40,699 nucleotides of DNA. It comes from an uncultured Pelagibacteraceae bacterium (GTDB lineage Bacteria > Pseudomonadota > Alphaproteobacteria > Pelagibacterales > Pelagibacteraceae). A model generated the notes under the pieces. It saw nothing but the letters and a program-made list of their open reading frames with translations. It was not told the origin of the DNA and searched no databases. The position numbers were made by a program, and so were the translations under genes. The stretch lies in contig CACJED010000006.1 of assembly GCA_902592285.1 (NCBI GenBank), positions 1 to 40,699 of the forward strand. The letters are read 5' to 3'. Of this stretch, positions 29,022 through 39,268 are shown one piece after another; position 1 is the first letter of the stretch, and each line of letters starts with the position of its first letter.

Positions 29022-29059
29022 AGGATATAATACTATTACAAACATATATTATTAATTAT

Positions 29060-30064
29060 ATGACTCCTATTGAAAAAGTAATAAGGAAAAATGATACAAA
29101 CGTAAATCCAATATGGATTATGAGGCAAGCAGGTAGGTATTTACCTGAATTTAGAGAAATAAGATCTAAAAATAATGATTTTATTAAACTGTGTCTCAAT
29201 GAAAATTTATCTTCTGAAATAACATTACAGCCCCTAAAAAGATTTAATTTAGACGCTGCAATAATATTTTCTGATATTTTAATTTTACCTTATGGGTTAG
29301 GACAAAAAGTAAAATTTGAAAAAAATTTTGGGCCCAAATTAGATAAATTAAATTTAAATGAAATGGTTAAAGTTGATGAAATAGATTTTATCGAAAGAGT
29401 ACATCGTGTTTATAAAGCTATAAACAAAGTAAGTTCAAATATTATTTTAAAAGAAAAAAATACAATTGGTTTTGTTGGTGCTCCATGGACACTTTTGGTT
29501 TATATGATTAACCAACAATCACCAAAAAAAGAATTAAAAAAAGATTTTTTTAAAGATAATTTTTTAATAAATAGAATTTTACAAATTATAGAAAAATTTT
29601 TAAAAATTCATATTAAACATCAAATTGATAACGGTGCAAATATAATTCAAATTTTTGATAGTTGGGCTGGTCTATTAAACGAAAAAGATCTACCAAATTA
29701 TATATATACTCCTACTCTAAATCTTGTTAATTATGTTAAATCTTTAAATATACCTGTAGTATGTTTCCCTAGAGAAATAAAAAATTATAAAGAGTTCTGT
29801 GAAATTGTAAATCCAGATGTAATTAATATTGACTATAATGTAGACCCCAAAGAAATAGTTAAGAATATTAAAATACCGATCCAAGGGGGATTAGATCCTA
29901 AAATTTTATTGACAGATATAAATAATGTAAAGAAAGAAACTACAAGATATTTAGAAATTTTTAAAGATCATCCATATATATTTAATCTTGGACATGGCGT
30001 ATTGCCTGAAACTAATCCAGAGATGGTAAAAAATTTGGTTCAAACAGTTAAAGAATATAAATGA
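29060..30064 (+). CDS. hemE: Uroporphyrinogen decarboxylase
   Basis: NPIWIMRQAGRYLPEFREIR, AAIIFSDILILPYGLGQ, GFVGAPWTLLVYMI, FDSWAGLL, FNLGHGVLPETNPEMV. Confidence 0.98.
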   Translation: MTPIEKVIRKNDTNVNPIWIMRQAGRYLPEFREIRSKNNDFIKLCLNENLSSEITLQPLKRFNLDAAIIFSDILILPYGLGQKVKFEKNFGPKLDKLNLNEMVKVDEIDFIERVHRVYKAINKVSSNIILKEKNTIGFVGAPWTLLVYMINQQSPKKELKKDFFKDNFLINRILQIIEKFLKIHIKHQIDNGANIIQIFDSWAGLLNEKDLPNYIYTPTLNLVNYVKSLNIPVVCFPREIKNYKEFCEIVNPDVINIDYNVDPKEIVKNIKIPIQGGLDPKILLTDINNVKKETTRYLEIFKDHPYIFNLGHGVLPETNPEMVKNLVQTVKEYK

Positions 30065-31095
30065 AAAAAGCTGTAATTTTATTTAATCTAGGTGGCCCAG
30101 ATAAATTGGAAAATGTTGAGCCTTTTTTATTTAATTTATTTAATGATCCAGCAATTTTAAATTTACCAAGTTTAATTAGATTCCCATTAGCAAAATTAAT
30201 AGCGAATAGAAGAGCCCCAACAGCAAAAAAAATTTACCAAGAATTGGGTGGATCCTCTCCTATTTTAAAATTAACTAAAGAACAAGCCTTCTCTTTAGAG
30301 ACAAAACTAAATCAAGATGATGAATTGAATAATTATAAATGTTTTATTGTTATGAGATGCTGGCACCCAAGAGCAAAAAATGTAGTAAGAGAAGTGTTTA
30401 ATTATAATCCAGATGAGGTAATATTGATGCCACTGTATCCACAATATTCTGCTGCAACATCTGGTTCATCTTTTAAAGAATGGAATGATATTTGTAAAAA
30501 AAACAATTTTAAAGTCAAAACCAGCACAATTTGCTGTTATCCAACTGATGAAAATTTTGTTGAAGCACACAAAAATGAAATAATAAAAAAAATAAAAAGT
30601 TTAAATAATTTTAAATTAATATTTTCTGCTCATGGGTTGCCTGAAAAAAATATTAAAAAAGGTGATCCTTACCAATGGCAAGTAGAACAATCAGTTGATA
30701 AAATTACCAAATCTTTAAACATTAAAAATTTAGATTGGATATTAAGTTACCAAAGTCGAGTTGGACCATTGAAGTGGATTGGACCATCCACTGAAGATAC
30801 AATTATAGAAAATTCAAAATTAGGCAAACATATCGTTTTAGTACCAATTGCATTTGTATCTGAGCACTCAGAAACTCTAGTTGAGCTAGATATAGAATAT
30901 AAAGAATTAGCTGATAAATATGGTTGTAAAAATTATTCTAGAGTACCAGCACTTGGAATCAACAAAGATTATATACGAGCAATGGCAAATTTAATAATTA
31001 ACAAACAAAATTATAATTTTAATGGAAAGCTTTACCCACCAAAGATACAATGTCCTAATCAGTTTAAAAAATGTCCTTGTTTAAGTTATGAATAG
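30061..31095 (+). CDS. hemH: Ferrochelatase
   Basis: VILFNLGGPDKLENVEPFLFNLFNDPAI, LMPLYPQYSAATSGSS, LIFSAHGLPEKNIKKGDPY, YQSRVGPLKWIGPSTEDTI, FVSEHSETLVELDIEY. Confidence 0.98.
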   Translation: MKKAVILFNLGGPDKLENVEPFLFNLFNDPAILNLPSLIRFPLAKLIANRRAPTAKKIYQELGGSSPILKLTKEQAFSLETKLNQDDELNNYKCFIVMRCWHPRAKNVVREVFNYNPDEVILMPLYPQYSAATSGSSFKEWNDICKKNNFKVKTSTICCYPTDENFVEAHKNEIIKKIKSLNNFKLIFSAHGLPEKNIKKGDPYQWQVEQSVDKITKSLNIKNLDWILSYQSRVGPLKWIGPSTEDTIIENSKLGKHIVLVPIAFVSEHSETLVELDIEYKELADKYGCKNYSRVPALGINKDYIRAMANLIINKQNYNFNGKLYPPKIQCPNQFKKCPCLSYE

Positions 31096-31522
31096 TTATT
31101 TATTATTTAAAAGCTTACACTTAATAGCGGTTATTTCTTGGATGGCTGGTCTTTTATATCTTCCTAGAATTTTCGTTTATCATTCTCAAAATAATGACGA
31201 GCCATTGATTTCAGATGTATTTAAAATTATGGAGAAAAAACTTTTTTTTTTCATAATGACTCCTGCAATGATTTTATCTTGGATATTTGGATTCTTACTA
31301 ATACATGAAATAGGTTTTGAACAATTGGGGCAAAAGTGGATGATTTTAAAACTAGTTTTTGTCGTTATTTTAACCTTGTATCATTTTTATCTTGGAAGAA
31401 TACTTGGACAATTCAAATTAGATATCAATAAGCATTCTCATAAGTATTACAGATTAGTTAATGAAATTCCCACATTATTGCTTATTTTGATCATATTTGT
31501 TGTAATATTTAAGCCTATCTAG
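31088..31522 (+). CDS. hemJ: Protoporphyrinogen oxidase HemJ
   Basis: SYLLFKSLHLIAVISWMAGLLYLPRIFVYH, WMILKLVFVVILTLYHFYLG, RLVNEIPTLLLILIIFVVIFKP; next to hemH. Confidence 0.93.
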   Translation: MNSYLLFKSLHLIAVISWMAGLLYLPRIFVYHSQNNDEPLISDVFKIMEKKLFFFIMTPAMILSWIFGFLLIHEIGFEQLGQKWMILKLVFVVILTLYHFYLGRILGQFKLDINKHSHKYYRLVNEIPTLLLILIIFVVIFKPI

Positions 31523-31558
31523 GGTTGAATAATTTAAATTAGTATATATATTCTAAGT

Positions 31559-31578
31559 ATTATTAAGTCCTTAATAAT
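31559..31578. promoter_or_regulatory. Palindrome ATTATTAAG-TC-CTTAATAAT just upstream of rho
   Basis: Perfect 9-bp arms, 2-nt centre, 7 nt before the rho ATG (31586). Confidence 0.5.
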
Positions 31579-31585
31579 TTAAATC

Positions 31586-32854
31586 ATGAACATTCAAGAA
31601 TTAAAACTAAAATCATCTGAACAGCTTATTACACAAGCAGAAGAACTTGGTATTGAGAATGCCAGTACGTTAAGAAAACAGGAAATACTTTTTGCTATTT
31701 TAAAAAAAGTAGCCGAAAAAGAGGAAATAACTGGTGCTGGTGTTTTACAATTACTCCAGGATGGATTTGGTTTTTTAAGAGCAATGGAATCTAATTATTT
31801 ACCTGGACCAGATGATATTTATGTAAGTCCAAGTCAAATAAGAAAATTTGGTTTAAGAACCGGTGATACTGTTGAGGGACCAGTTAGAGCTCCCAAGGAG
31901 GGTGAAAGATATTTTGCATTATTACAAGTTAGTAAAATTAACTTTGAGGAACCAGACAAATCGAGACATAAAATTGCGTTTGATAACCTAACACCGCTTT
32001 ATCCAGATAAGCAATTAGTGATGGAGGTAGAGACAACAAAGATCGAGAAAAAACCAGATCTTACTCCTAGATTAATTGACTTAGTGAGCCCAATTGGAAA
32101 AGGACAACGTTCAATTATTATTTCACCTCCTAAGGCGGGGAAGACTATGATTTTACAAAGTATTGCTAACTCAATAGCAAAAAATTATCCAGAATGTTAC
32201 TTGATTGTTCTCTTAATTGATGAAAGACCTGAAGAAGTAACTGATATGCAAAGAACTGTAAAGGGTGAGGTTATTAGTTCAACATTCGATGAACCAGCGC
32301 AGAGGCACGTGGCTGTAGCGGAAATGGTAATTGAAAAAGCAAAAAGATTAACAGAACATAAAAAAGATGTGGTGATACTTTTAGATTCTATAACTAGACT
32401 CGGAAGAGCTTATAATGCTGTAATACCAAGTTCTGGTAAAGTTTTAACAGGAGGAGTTGATGCTAATGCATTACAAAGACCAAAAAGATTTTTTGGAGCA
32501 GCCAGAAATATTGAGGAAGGTGGATCTTTAACTATCATTTCCACAGCATTAATTGATACTGGTAGCAGAATGGATGAAGTGATTTTTGAAGAATTTAAAG
32601 GAACAGGAAATAGCGAAACAGTGCTTGATAGAAAAATTGCTGATAAAAGAATTTATCCAGCAATAGATATCACAAAATCAGGAACTAGAAGGGAAGAGCT
32701 ATTATTTGATAAAAATGACCTGCAAAAAATGAACGTATTAAGAAGAATTATAGCCCCAATGGGAACGATGGATGCTATAGAATTCATTAGTTCAAAATTA
32801 AAAGATACTAAAAATAATTCTGAATTTTTTAACTCAATGAATAAACCTTCTTAA
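31586..32854 (+). CDS. rho: Transcription termination factor Rho
   Basis: [107 protein letters not shown]. Confidence 0.99.
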   Translation: MNIQELKLKSSEQLITQAEELGIENASTLRKQEILFAILKKVAEKEEITGAGVLQLLQDGFGFLRAMESNYLPGPDDIYVSPSQIRKFGLRTGDTVEGPVRAPKEGERYFALLQVSKINFEEPDKSRHKIAFDNLTPLYPDKQLVMEVETTKIEKKPDLTPRLIDLVSPIGKGQRSIIISPPKAGKTMILQSIANSIAKNYPECYLIVLLIDERPEEVTDMQRTVKGEVISSTFDEPAQRHVAVAEMVIEKAKRLTEHKKDVVILLDSITRLGRAYNAVIPSSGKVLTGGVDANALQRPKRFFGAARNIEEGGSLTIISTALIDTGSRMDEVIFEEFKGTGNSETVLDRKIADKRIYPAIDITKSGTRREELLFDKNDLQKMNVLRRIIAPMGTMDAIEFISSKLKDTKNNSEFFNSMNKPS

Positions 32855-32883
32855 GAAGAAAGTTGTGTTAAACTACTATTTAT

Positions 32884-34467
32884 ATGAATTTAGTAGATAA
32901 AATTAAAGTTCTAAATAACTATTTACAGACAAAAAATTTCAATAAAGTTATAGAAGGTGGAAAAAAAATTTTAAAAAAAATTCCAAACAACGACTACCTT
33001 TTAAACTTAATTGGGATGGCGTATCAAGGCAAATCTCAATACTTAAATTCAATTAGGTTTTTTGAAGAATCTTTAAAACAAAACCCAAACAACATTGCGG
33101 CAATGAATAATTGTGCTAACTCTTTTAAAGCTTTTGGTGCTTTTGAAAGAGCAAAAGAATTATACGAAAAAATTATTAATAAGGATCCAAATTATATAAG
33201 AGCCTACAATAATTTAGCAAATCTTAAAACATCTTATAACGATTATAATGGAGCAATTGAATTATATAAAAAGGCCATAGACTTATCAAAAAAAAATAAA
33301 CAAGTACCCACATCGACTACTTTAGATTTTATGTTTTCATTAGCTGTTGCGTATCAAGGCTTTAATAAAATTGAAAAATCAAAAGAAGTTATTGAGGAAA
33401 TATTATCCTTAGATTTCTCCCACGCTGGAGCACACAAGTTAAAAAGTTCGATGATAAAATATTCTAATGAAAACAAGGAGTCTATTGATCATTTAAAAAA
33501 GATGGAATTATTAAATGATAATGAGAAATTAACTGATAATAAAAAAATTGATTTATTTTTCTCTTTAGGAAAGGCTTATGAAGATATCAAAAGTTTTGAT
33601 AAATCTTTTTATTATTTGAATGCAGCCAACAAACTAAGACATGAAAAGTATGGATCAAATATAGACAATGAAAAAAAATTATTTGAGCACATAATTAAAA
33701 TTTTTGAAAAAATAAATTTAGAGGAAAACCACTCAGATATACCCTCAAAAAAGATAATTTTCATTTGTGGTATGCCTAGATCTGGCACAACATTAACAGA
33801 GCAAATTGTATCAGCTCATAATGATGTTTATGGTGCAGGTGAATTAGTTTATTTACAAAGAGTGATACAAAAGAATTTTTATCACGATTCTAAACTTGAT
33901 AAACAAAGAATTAAACAAATTAAAGATATCTCTAAAAATATAATATCTACTGAATATTTAGAACATTTTAATATATATAATATTAACCAAAATGTGATTA
34001 CTGATAAAGCTCCTCAAAATTTTAGATGGCTTGGCTTTGTTAAACTTTTTTTTCCAAATAGCAAAATACTACATTGTAGTAGAAATTCGAAAGATAATTG
34101 TTTATCTCTTTTTAAAAATAGCTTTGCATCAGCAATGATGAATTGGTCTAATAATCCGAGTGATATAGCAAAGTATTATAATATTTATGAGGAATTAATG
34201 AAATTTTGGAAAAGTAAAATTCCTGAATTTATTTTCGATGTTGAATATGAAAAGCTTGTAACTAACAAAAATGATGAAATTAAAAAGATACTAAAATTTT
34301 GTGACCTTACATGGGATGAAAAATGCTTGAATCATGAAAAAAATAGTAAGACACCAATTAAAACTGTTAGTGCTGCACAAGCAAGGAGACCTATTTATAG
34401 TAGTTCTTTAAATAGCAATATTAATTTTGATAAACACTTAGATGAAATGTTTAAGATATTGAAATAA
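32884..34467 (+). CDS. TPR-repeat sulfotransferase family protein
   Basis: N-terminal TPR repeats (IAAMNNCANSFKAFGAFERAKELYEKIINKDPNYIRAYNNLANLKTSY); C-terminal IIFICGMPRSGTTLTEQIVSAHNDVYGAGEL (PAPS 5'-phosphosulfate-binding loop) and ILHCSRNSKDNCLSLF. Confidence 0.92.
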   Translation: MNLVDKIKVLNNYLQTKNFNKVIEGGKKILKKIPNNDYLLNLIGMAYQGKSQYLNSIRFFEESLKQNPNNIAAMNNCANSFKAFGAFERAKELYEKIINKDPNYIRAYNNLANLKTSYNDYNGAIELYKKAIDLSKKNKQVPTSTTLDFMFSLAVAYQGFNKIEKSKEVIEEILSLDFSHAGAHKLKSSMIKYSNENKESIDHLKKMELLNDNEKLTDNKKIDLFFSLGKAYEDIKSFDKSFYYLNAANKLRHEKYGSNIDNEKKLFEHIIKIFEKINLEENHSDIPSKKIIFICGMPRSGTTLTEQIVSAHNDVYGAGELVYLQRVIQKNFYHDSKLDKQRIKQIKDISKNIISTEYLEHFNIYNINQNVITDKAPQNFRWLGFVKLFFPNSKILHCSRNSKDNCLSLFKNSFASAMMNWSNNPSDIAKYYNIYEELMKFWKSKIPEFIFDVEYEKLVTNKNDEIKKILKFCDLTWDEKCLNHEKNSKTPIKTVSAAQARRPIYSSSLNSNINFDKHLDEMFKILK

Positions 34468-34509
34468 ATTTTTAAATCTAACATTAATCGTGTATCATTA
34501 GTTTATAAT

Positions 34510-35841
34510 ATGACTATTTACGCTTTATCATCGGGCCCGGGTGTATCTGGAGTAGCAATAATTAGAATTTCAGGACCAGAAGCTTCAAAAGTGATTAAAT
34601 CTCTCACAGGAAAAGAAATTCCGCATCCTAGAGTGGCCACCCTTCGAAAAATAAACAATATCAACACTTCTGAGCTTATCGATCAAGGCGTTATAATATG
34701 GTTTCCAGGCCCTCAGAGCTACACAGGCGAGGATATTGCCGAAATCCATGTGCACGGAGGAAAAGCTGTAGTTTTAGCTGTTCAAAACGAGATTTCAAAA
34801 ATTAAAAATTGTAGATTAGCTGAGCCTGGAGAATTCACAAAGCTTGCATTTCAAAATGGGAAAATAAATTTGCTTAAAGCCGAGAGTATAGCGGACTTGA
34901 TATCTGCTGAAACTGAAATTCAAAGATTACAAGCTGTTAAAATCATGAGAGGAAAATCTTCAGAGAAATTTAATGAGTTACGAGAAAAATTATTGAAAAT
35001 TTTATCTTTTGTTGAGGCGAAAATAGATTTTCCTGAAGAAGATCTACCAGAAGATAATTTAAAAAAAATAAAACAAGAGTCTGCAAATGTATTAAATGAG
35101 ATTAATAAAATATTAAATGATCAAAAAGTTGGAGAGATAATTCGTGAAGGTTTTAAAATTGCAATCGTAGGACCAACTAATGCAGGTAAATCAAGTTTAT
35201 TAAATAATTTATCTAACAGAGAGGTTGCTATAGTTTCTGAGATAGCTGGCACAACGAGAGATGTTGTTGAAACGCATTTAAATATAGATGGGTATCCTGT
35301 TATTATTTCTGACACAGCGGGTATAAGAGAGTCAAAAGATGAAATCGAAAAAAAGGGAATAAGATTATCTCTAAAAAAAGCTGAAAATGCTGACCTAAAA
35401 TTAGTAGTAGTTGATGCTAAAAGTATTGATTTAAGCGGTTTTTTGAATGATTTGTTAAAAAATGATGCAATTCTTGTTGTTAATAAATCTGATTTAATAA
35501 AAGATAAGTTAGACCCAGAAATTCTTAAACTTAATCACGTTTTAATTTCATTAAAAGACAACTCAAACATTGATGAGTTGATCAAAAAAATTAAAAACTA
35601 TTTAAGAGATAAATTCATAACTGAGGAGGATATTTTAATCACTCGAGAAAGACATAGACAACATTTGATTCAGTGCGTAGATCATTTGAAAAACTTTTCA
35701 AATAAAAATGACAAAAAAGATTTTGACAAAGCAGCTGAGGATTTGAGGTTAGCAACTAGACATTTGGGAATGATCGTTGGTAAAGTCGATGTAGAAGAGA
35801 TATTAGGTAGTATTTTCAACGATTTTTGCATTGGGAAATAA
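34510..35841 (+). CDS. mnmE: tRNA uridine-5-carboxymethylaminomethyl GTPase MnmE
   Basis: IYALSSGPGVSGVAIIRISG, GPTNAGKSSLLNNLSNREVAIVSEIAGTTRDVVE, C-terminal FNDFCIGK. Confidence 0.99.
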   Translation: MTIYALSSGPGVSGVAIIRISGPEASKVIKSLTGKEIPHPRVATLRKINNINTSELIDQGVIIWFPGPQSYTGEDIAEIHVHGGKAVVLAVQNEISKIKNCRLAEPGEFTKLAFQNGKINLLKAESIADLISAETEIQRLQAVKIMRGKSSEKFNELREKLLKILSFVEAKIDFPEEDLPEDNLKKIKQESANVLNEINKILNDQKVGEIIREGFKIAIVGPTNAGKSSLLNNLSNREVAIVSEIAGTTRDVVETHLNIDGYPVIISDTAGIRESKDEIEKKGIRLSLKKAENADLKLVVVDAKSIDLSGFLNDLLKNDAILVVNKSDLIKDKLDPEILKLNHVLISLKDNSNIDELIKKIKNYLRDKFITEEDILITRERHRQHLIQCVDHLKNFSNKNDKKDFDKAAEDLRLATRHLGMIVGKVDVEEILGSIFNDFCIGK

Positions 35842-35957
35842 AAGCAATTTTGCTGTATTTTTAGGCCTTTTTTTTCGATTTTCATTGATAAATATAGCTT
35901 ATTTAAGAAAAAAAACTGAAATCTTGTAAATATTCTAATCGAATATAAATTTAGATC

Positions 35958-37829
35958 ATGAAAAAAGATTTATCATATGATGTGGTAGTAATTGGTGGGG
36001 GTCACGCGGGATGTGAGGCAGCAGCAGCATCAGCTCGACTTGGAATTAACACTGCCCTATTCACTCACAATAAAAATACCATAGGAGAAATGTCATGTAA
36101 TCCTGCTATTGGCGGTTTAGGTAAAGGTCATTTGGTAAGAGAAATTGATGCTTTAGATGGGGTTATGGGTGATGTTGCCGATAAGTCTGGAATACAGTTT
36201 AGACTGTTAAATAGAAGTAGAGGTCCAGCAGTAAGAGGACCAAGAACTCAATCTGATAGATCGTTATATCGAAAATTTATGCAAGAAAAACTTGTAAACT
36301 ATTGTAATTTAAGCATTTTTTCTGATCCTGTAATTAAGTTTATTTTTAATAATAATGAAATAAGTGGATTTATAACATTAAAGGGTAATAAAGTAAGTTG
36401 TAACAAGTTAATACTTACAACGGGCACATTTTTAAACGGCTTGATACATATTGGTGATGAAAGAACTCCTGCTGGTAGATTTAATGAAAAACCAAGCACT
36501 GGTTTAAGTGAACAGTTAGAGAAATATAATTTTAAAATAGGTAGACTAAAAACTGGGACACCACCAAGGTTAGATTCTAGAAGTATTAATTTTGAAAAAT
36601 TGGAAAAACAATTTGCAGATGATGATCCTTATTTTTTTTCTTTCTTAACAAAAAAAAATCTAAACAAACAAGTATCGTGCTCTATGACCTATACCAATGA
36701 AAAGGTTCATAAGATTATAGAAAAGAATTTATCTAAAAGTGCAATGTACTCTGGTAGCATTCAAGGTGTTGGTCCAAGATATTGTCCCTCAATAGAAGAT
36801 AAGATAGTAAAATTTGCGGATAAGACCAGACATCAGATATTTTTAGAGCCAGAGGGCCTGAATGATAATACAATCTACCCAAATGGCATATCAACATCTC
36901 TACCCGAGGTTGTGCAATGCGAAATACTCAATAATATCAATGGTTTAGAAAATGTTAAAGTGATTAGGCCAGGATATGCTATAGAATATGATTACGTAGA
37001 CCCTAGAGAACTCTTTTTAACATTGGAGACTAAGAAAATAAAAAACCTATATCTTGCAGGTCAAATTAATGGAACCACAGGATACGAAGAGGCTGCAGCC
37101 CAAGGTCTTATAGCCGGGATTAATGCTGCTCTCTCACTTAAAAAAATGGAGCCTTTTATCCTTGATAGATCAGATGCTTATATTGGAGTAATGATCGATG
37201 ATTTAGTAACCAAGGGTGTTGCTGAGCCCTATAGAATGTTTACATCTAGAGCTGAATATAGATTAAGTCTTAGATCAGACAACGCTGACTTAAGACTTAC
37301 ACACAAAGGAATTAACATTGGTTTAATTTCAAATAATAGAAAAGAGATATTTGAGGATAAATTTCAAAAATTGAGCAAAATATCATTGCAGATGTCTAAT
37401 TTGAATATTTCTCCCTCTAAAGCCTCAAAATTTGGAATTAAAATTGCTAAAGATGGTGTTTTTAGAACAGCTGAAGAAATATTAACTCAAAAAGACGTTA
37501 ATATGAGTAAAATTAGAGATATTTGGCCTGAAATTCTTAATCATGGTGCTGAAATTGATGAACAGATAGAGATTAACTCCCATTACAGAGGATATTTGAA
37601 AAAGCAGAAGGCTGATATTCTAGCATTTAAAAGAGATGAAAATTTATCTATTCCTGATAATATTGATTATGACCAATTTTCAGGTCTTTCTAACGAAGTT
37701 AAGGCAAAATTTAAGGAAATAAGGCCCAAAACTATGGGGCAAGCTCTAAGAATAGATGGTATCACTCCTGCAGCTGTATATATTTTGTTGTCACACGTCA
37801 AAAGAAAGTCTATTAAGCATATAGCTTAA
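35958..37829 (+). CDS. mnmG: tRNA uridine-5-carboxymethylaminomethyl modification protein MnmG
   Basis: [65 protein letters not shown]-type [37 protein letters not shown]. Confidence 0.99.
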   Translation: MKKDLSYDVVVIGGGHAGCEAAAASARLGINTALFTHNKNTIGEMSCNPAIGGLGKGHLVREIDALDGVMGDVADKSGIQFRLLNRSRGPAVRGPRTQSDRSLYRKFMQEKLVNYCNLSIFSDPVIKFIFNNNEISGFITLKGNKVSCNKLILTTGTFLNGLIHIGDERTPAGRFNEKPSTGLSEQLEKYNFKIGRLKTGTPPRLDSRSINFEKLEKQFADDDPYFFSFLTKKNLNKQVSCSMTYTNEKVHKIIEKNLSKSAMYSGSIQGVGPRYCPSIEDKIVKFADKTRHQIFLEPEGLNDNTIYPNGISTSLPEVVQCEILNNINGLENVKVIRPGYAIEYDYVDPRELFLTLETKKIKNLYLAGQINGTTGYEEAAAQGLIAGINAALSLKKMEPFILDRSDAYIGVMIDDLVTKGVAEPYRMFTSRAEYRLSLRSDNADLRLTHKGINIGLISNNRKEIFEDKFQKLSKISLQMSNLNISPSKASKFGIKIAKDGVFRTAEEILTQKDVNMSKIRDIWPEILNHGAEIDEQIEINSHYRGYLKKQKADILAFKRDENLSIPDNIDYDQFSGLSNEVKAKFKEIRPKTMGQALRIDGITPAAVYILLSHVKRKSIKHIA

Positions 37830-38473
37830 TGGAACAAGAAATTTTAAATTCTTACTCAAGACTCAATGATTTGAATGTTTCACGTGAAACATTTTTAGAC
37901 TTCGAAAATTATATATCTATGATTTTAGAAAAAAATAAAAAAATTAATATAATTAGCCAAAAAACAGCATCAAAAAAGACTATAATTGATCGTCATATAA
38001 TAGATTCTGCACAAATTATTGATTTTGTTGATTTAAATAGCAATACAACTACAGATTTAGGCTCTGGTGGAGGTATGCCAGGTATCATTGTAGCTATTAT
38101 ACTTAAAAACATGAAAAATAATATGAATGTGCACCTTTATGAAAAAAGCTATCATAAAAGCCATTTTTTAAAAGAAGTTTCAGATAAATTAAATTTAAAT
38201 ACAAAAGTTTTTCAAAAAAATATTTTTGAAATTAAAAATTTAGAAACAGGAACGATTATGTCAAGAGCATTCAAACCAATGCCAGTAATCTTGGATTTAG
38301 TATATGGAAATTTTTCTAAATATAAAAATTTAATTTTTTTTATGGGCAAGAGTGGAAAAAAAGTTTTTGAAAATTCTAAAAAAAATTGGGAGCTTGAATA
38401 CGTAGAAAAAAAAAGTTTAACAAACAAAGATTCTTTCTTGATAAATATTAAAAAAATTAAAAAAAAAAATTAA
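37829..38473 (+). CDS. rsmG: 16S rRNA (guanine527-N7)-methyltransferase RsmG
   Basis: LNVSRETFLDFENY, KINIISQKT, TTDLGSGGGMPGIIVAI; position mnmG-rsmG-parA-parB. Confidence 0.97.
   Translation: MEQEILNSYSRLNDLNVSRETFLDFENYISMILEKNKKINIISQKTASKKTIIDRHIIDSAQIIDFVDLNSNTTTDLGSGGGMPGIIVAIILKNMKNNMNVHLYEKSYHKSHFLKEVSDKLNLNTKVFQKNIFEIKNLETGTIMSRAFKPMPVILDLVYGNFSKYKNLIFFMGKSGKKVFENSKKNWELEYVEKKSLTNKDSFLINIKKIKKKN
37876..37891. promoter_or_regulatory. parS centromere site TGTTTCACGTGAAACA
   Basis: Perfect 16-bp palindrome identical to consensus parS, inside rsmG (codes NVSRET), just upstream of parAB. Confidence 0.95.
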
Positions 38474-39268
38474 ATGCAAATTATTTCTGTCATTAATCAA
38501 AAGGGAGGGGTAGGGAAAACAACTACCGTGATAAATCTGGCAGCTGGATTGTCTCAACAAAATAAAAAAATATTAGTAATTGACCTTGATCCACAAGGAA
38601 ATGCAACAACAGGTCTAGGACTATCTAATATGGATAACTCAAGTGATACTATCTATGGAGTATTAAATGGAGCTAAAGAAATAAAAGATGTAATAAAAAA
38701 AACACAGTTTGAAAATTTGGATATTATTACCTCTAATGTTGATTTATCTGGTTTGGAGGTTGAAACCGCTGACGATAGTAATAGGGCATTTATATTAAAG
38801 GTCAAATTAACCGCATATTTAAACAATTCTAGAGGAATTTATGATTATGTACTGATTGATTGCCCTCCTTCCTTAAGTTTATTAACGGTGATGGCTCTTG
38901 TAGGTTCAAATTCATTATTAGTACCACTTCAGACAGAATTTTTTGCTCTTGAGGGGCTGACACAATTAATAAAAACAATTGAAAGAATTAAAGTAAGCTT
39001 GAATCCTGATTTAAAAATCAGAGGTATACTTTTAACAATGTATGACAAAAGAAATAAGCTATCTTCGCAAGTTGAGAAAGAAGCTAGGGATTATTTTAGT
39101 GAAAAAGTATATTCAACAGTCATCCCAAGGAATGTTAGATTATCAGAAGCTCCATCACATGGAATGCCAGTTTTAGTTTATGACAAATCCTGCCCTGGCA
39201 GTAAATCTTACTTCAATTTTACCGACGAATTTTTAAATCAAGAGGCAACAATAGGAAGTGCAGCGTAA
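38474..39268 (+). CDS. parA: Chromosome partitioning ATPase ParA/Soj
   Basis: IISVINQKGGVGKTTTVINLAAGLS, VIDLDPQGNATTGLG, YDYVLIDCPPSLSLLTVMAL. Confidence 0.99.
   Translation: MQIISVINQKGGVGKTTTVINLAAGLSQQNKKILVIDLDPQGNATTGLGLSNMDNSSDTIYGVLNGAKEIKDVIKKTQFENLDIITSNVDLSGLEVETADDSNRAFILKVKLTAYLNNSRGIYDYVLIDCPPSLSLLTVMALVGSNSLLVPLQTEFFALEGLTQLIKTIERIKVSLNPDLKIRGILLTMYDKRNKLSSQVEKEARDYFSEKVYSTVIPRNVRLSEAPSHGMPVLVYDKSCPGSKSYFNFTDEFLNQEATIGSAA

Larger units (their letters stand above)
28784..29059. other. Candidate chromosomal replication origin (oriC) between ppsR and hemE
   Basis: Largest noncoding gap here (276 bp), very AT-rich, contains TTATTCACA (DnaA-box consensus TTATNCACA) and two one-mismatch boxes. 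hemE-adjacent location matches the Caulobacter oriC context; parAB/parS lie about 9 kb away. Confidence 0.6.

Noticed and set aside
32847-32858. Palindrome CTTCTTAAGAAG spanning the rho stop codon as a terminator
   Set aside because: 12-bp palindrome without a loop and without a following T-run; cannot act as a classical hairpin terminator.
35843-35880. AGCAATTTTGCT ... AGGCCTTTTTTTT after mnmE as a terminator
   Set aside because: Stems are only 4-5 bp or a loopless 6-mer; T-run present but structure too weak to claim.
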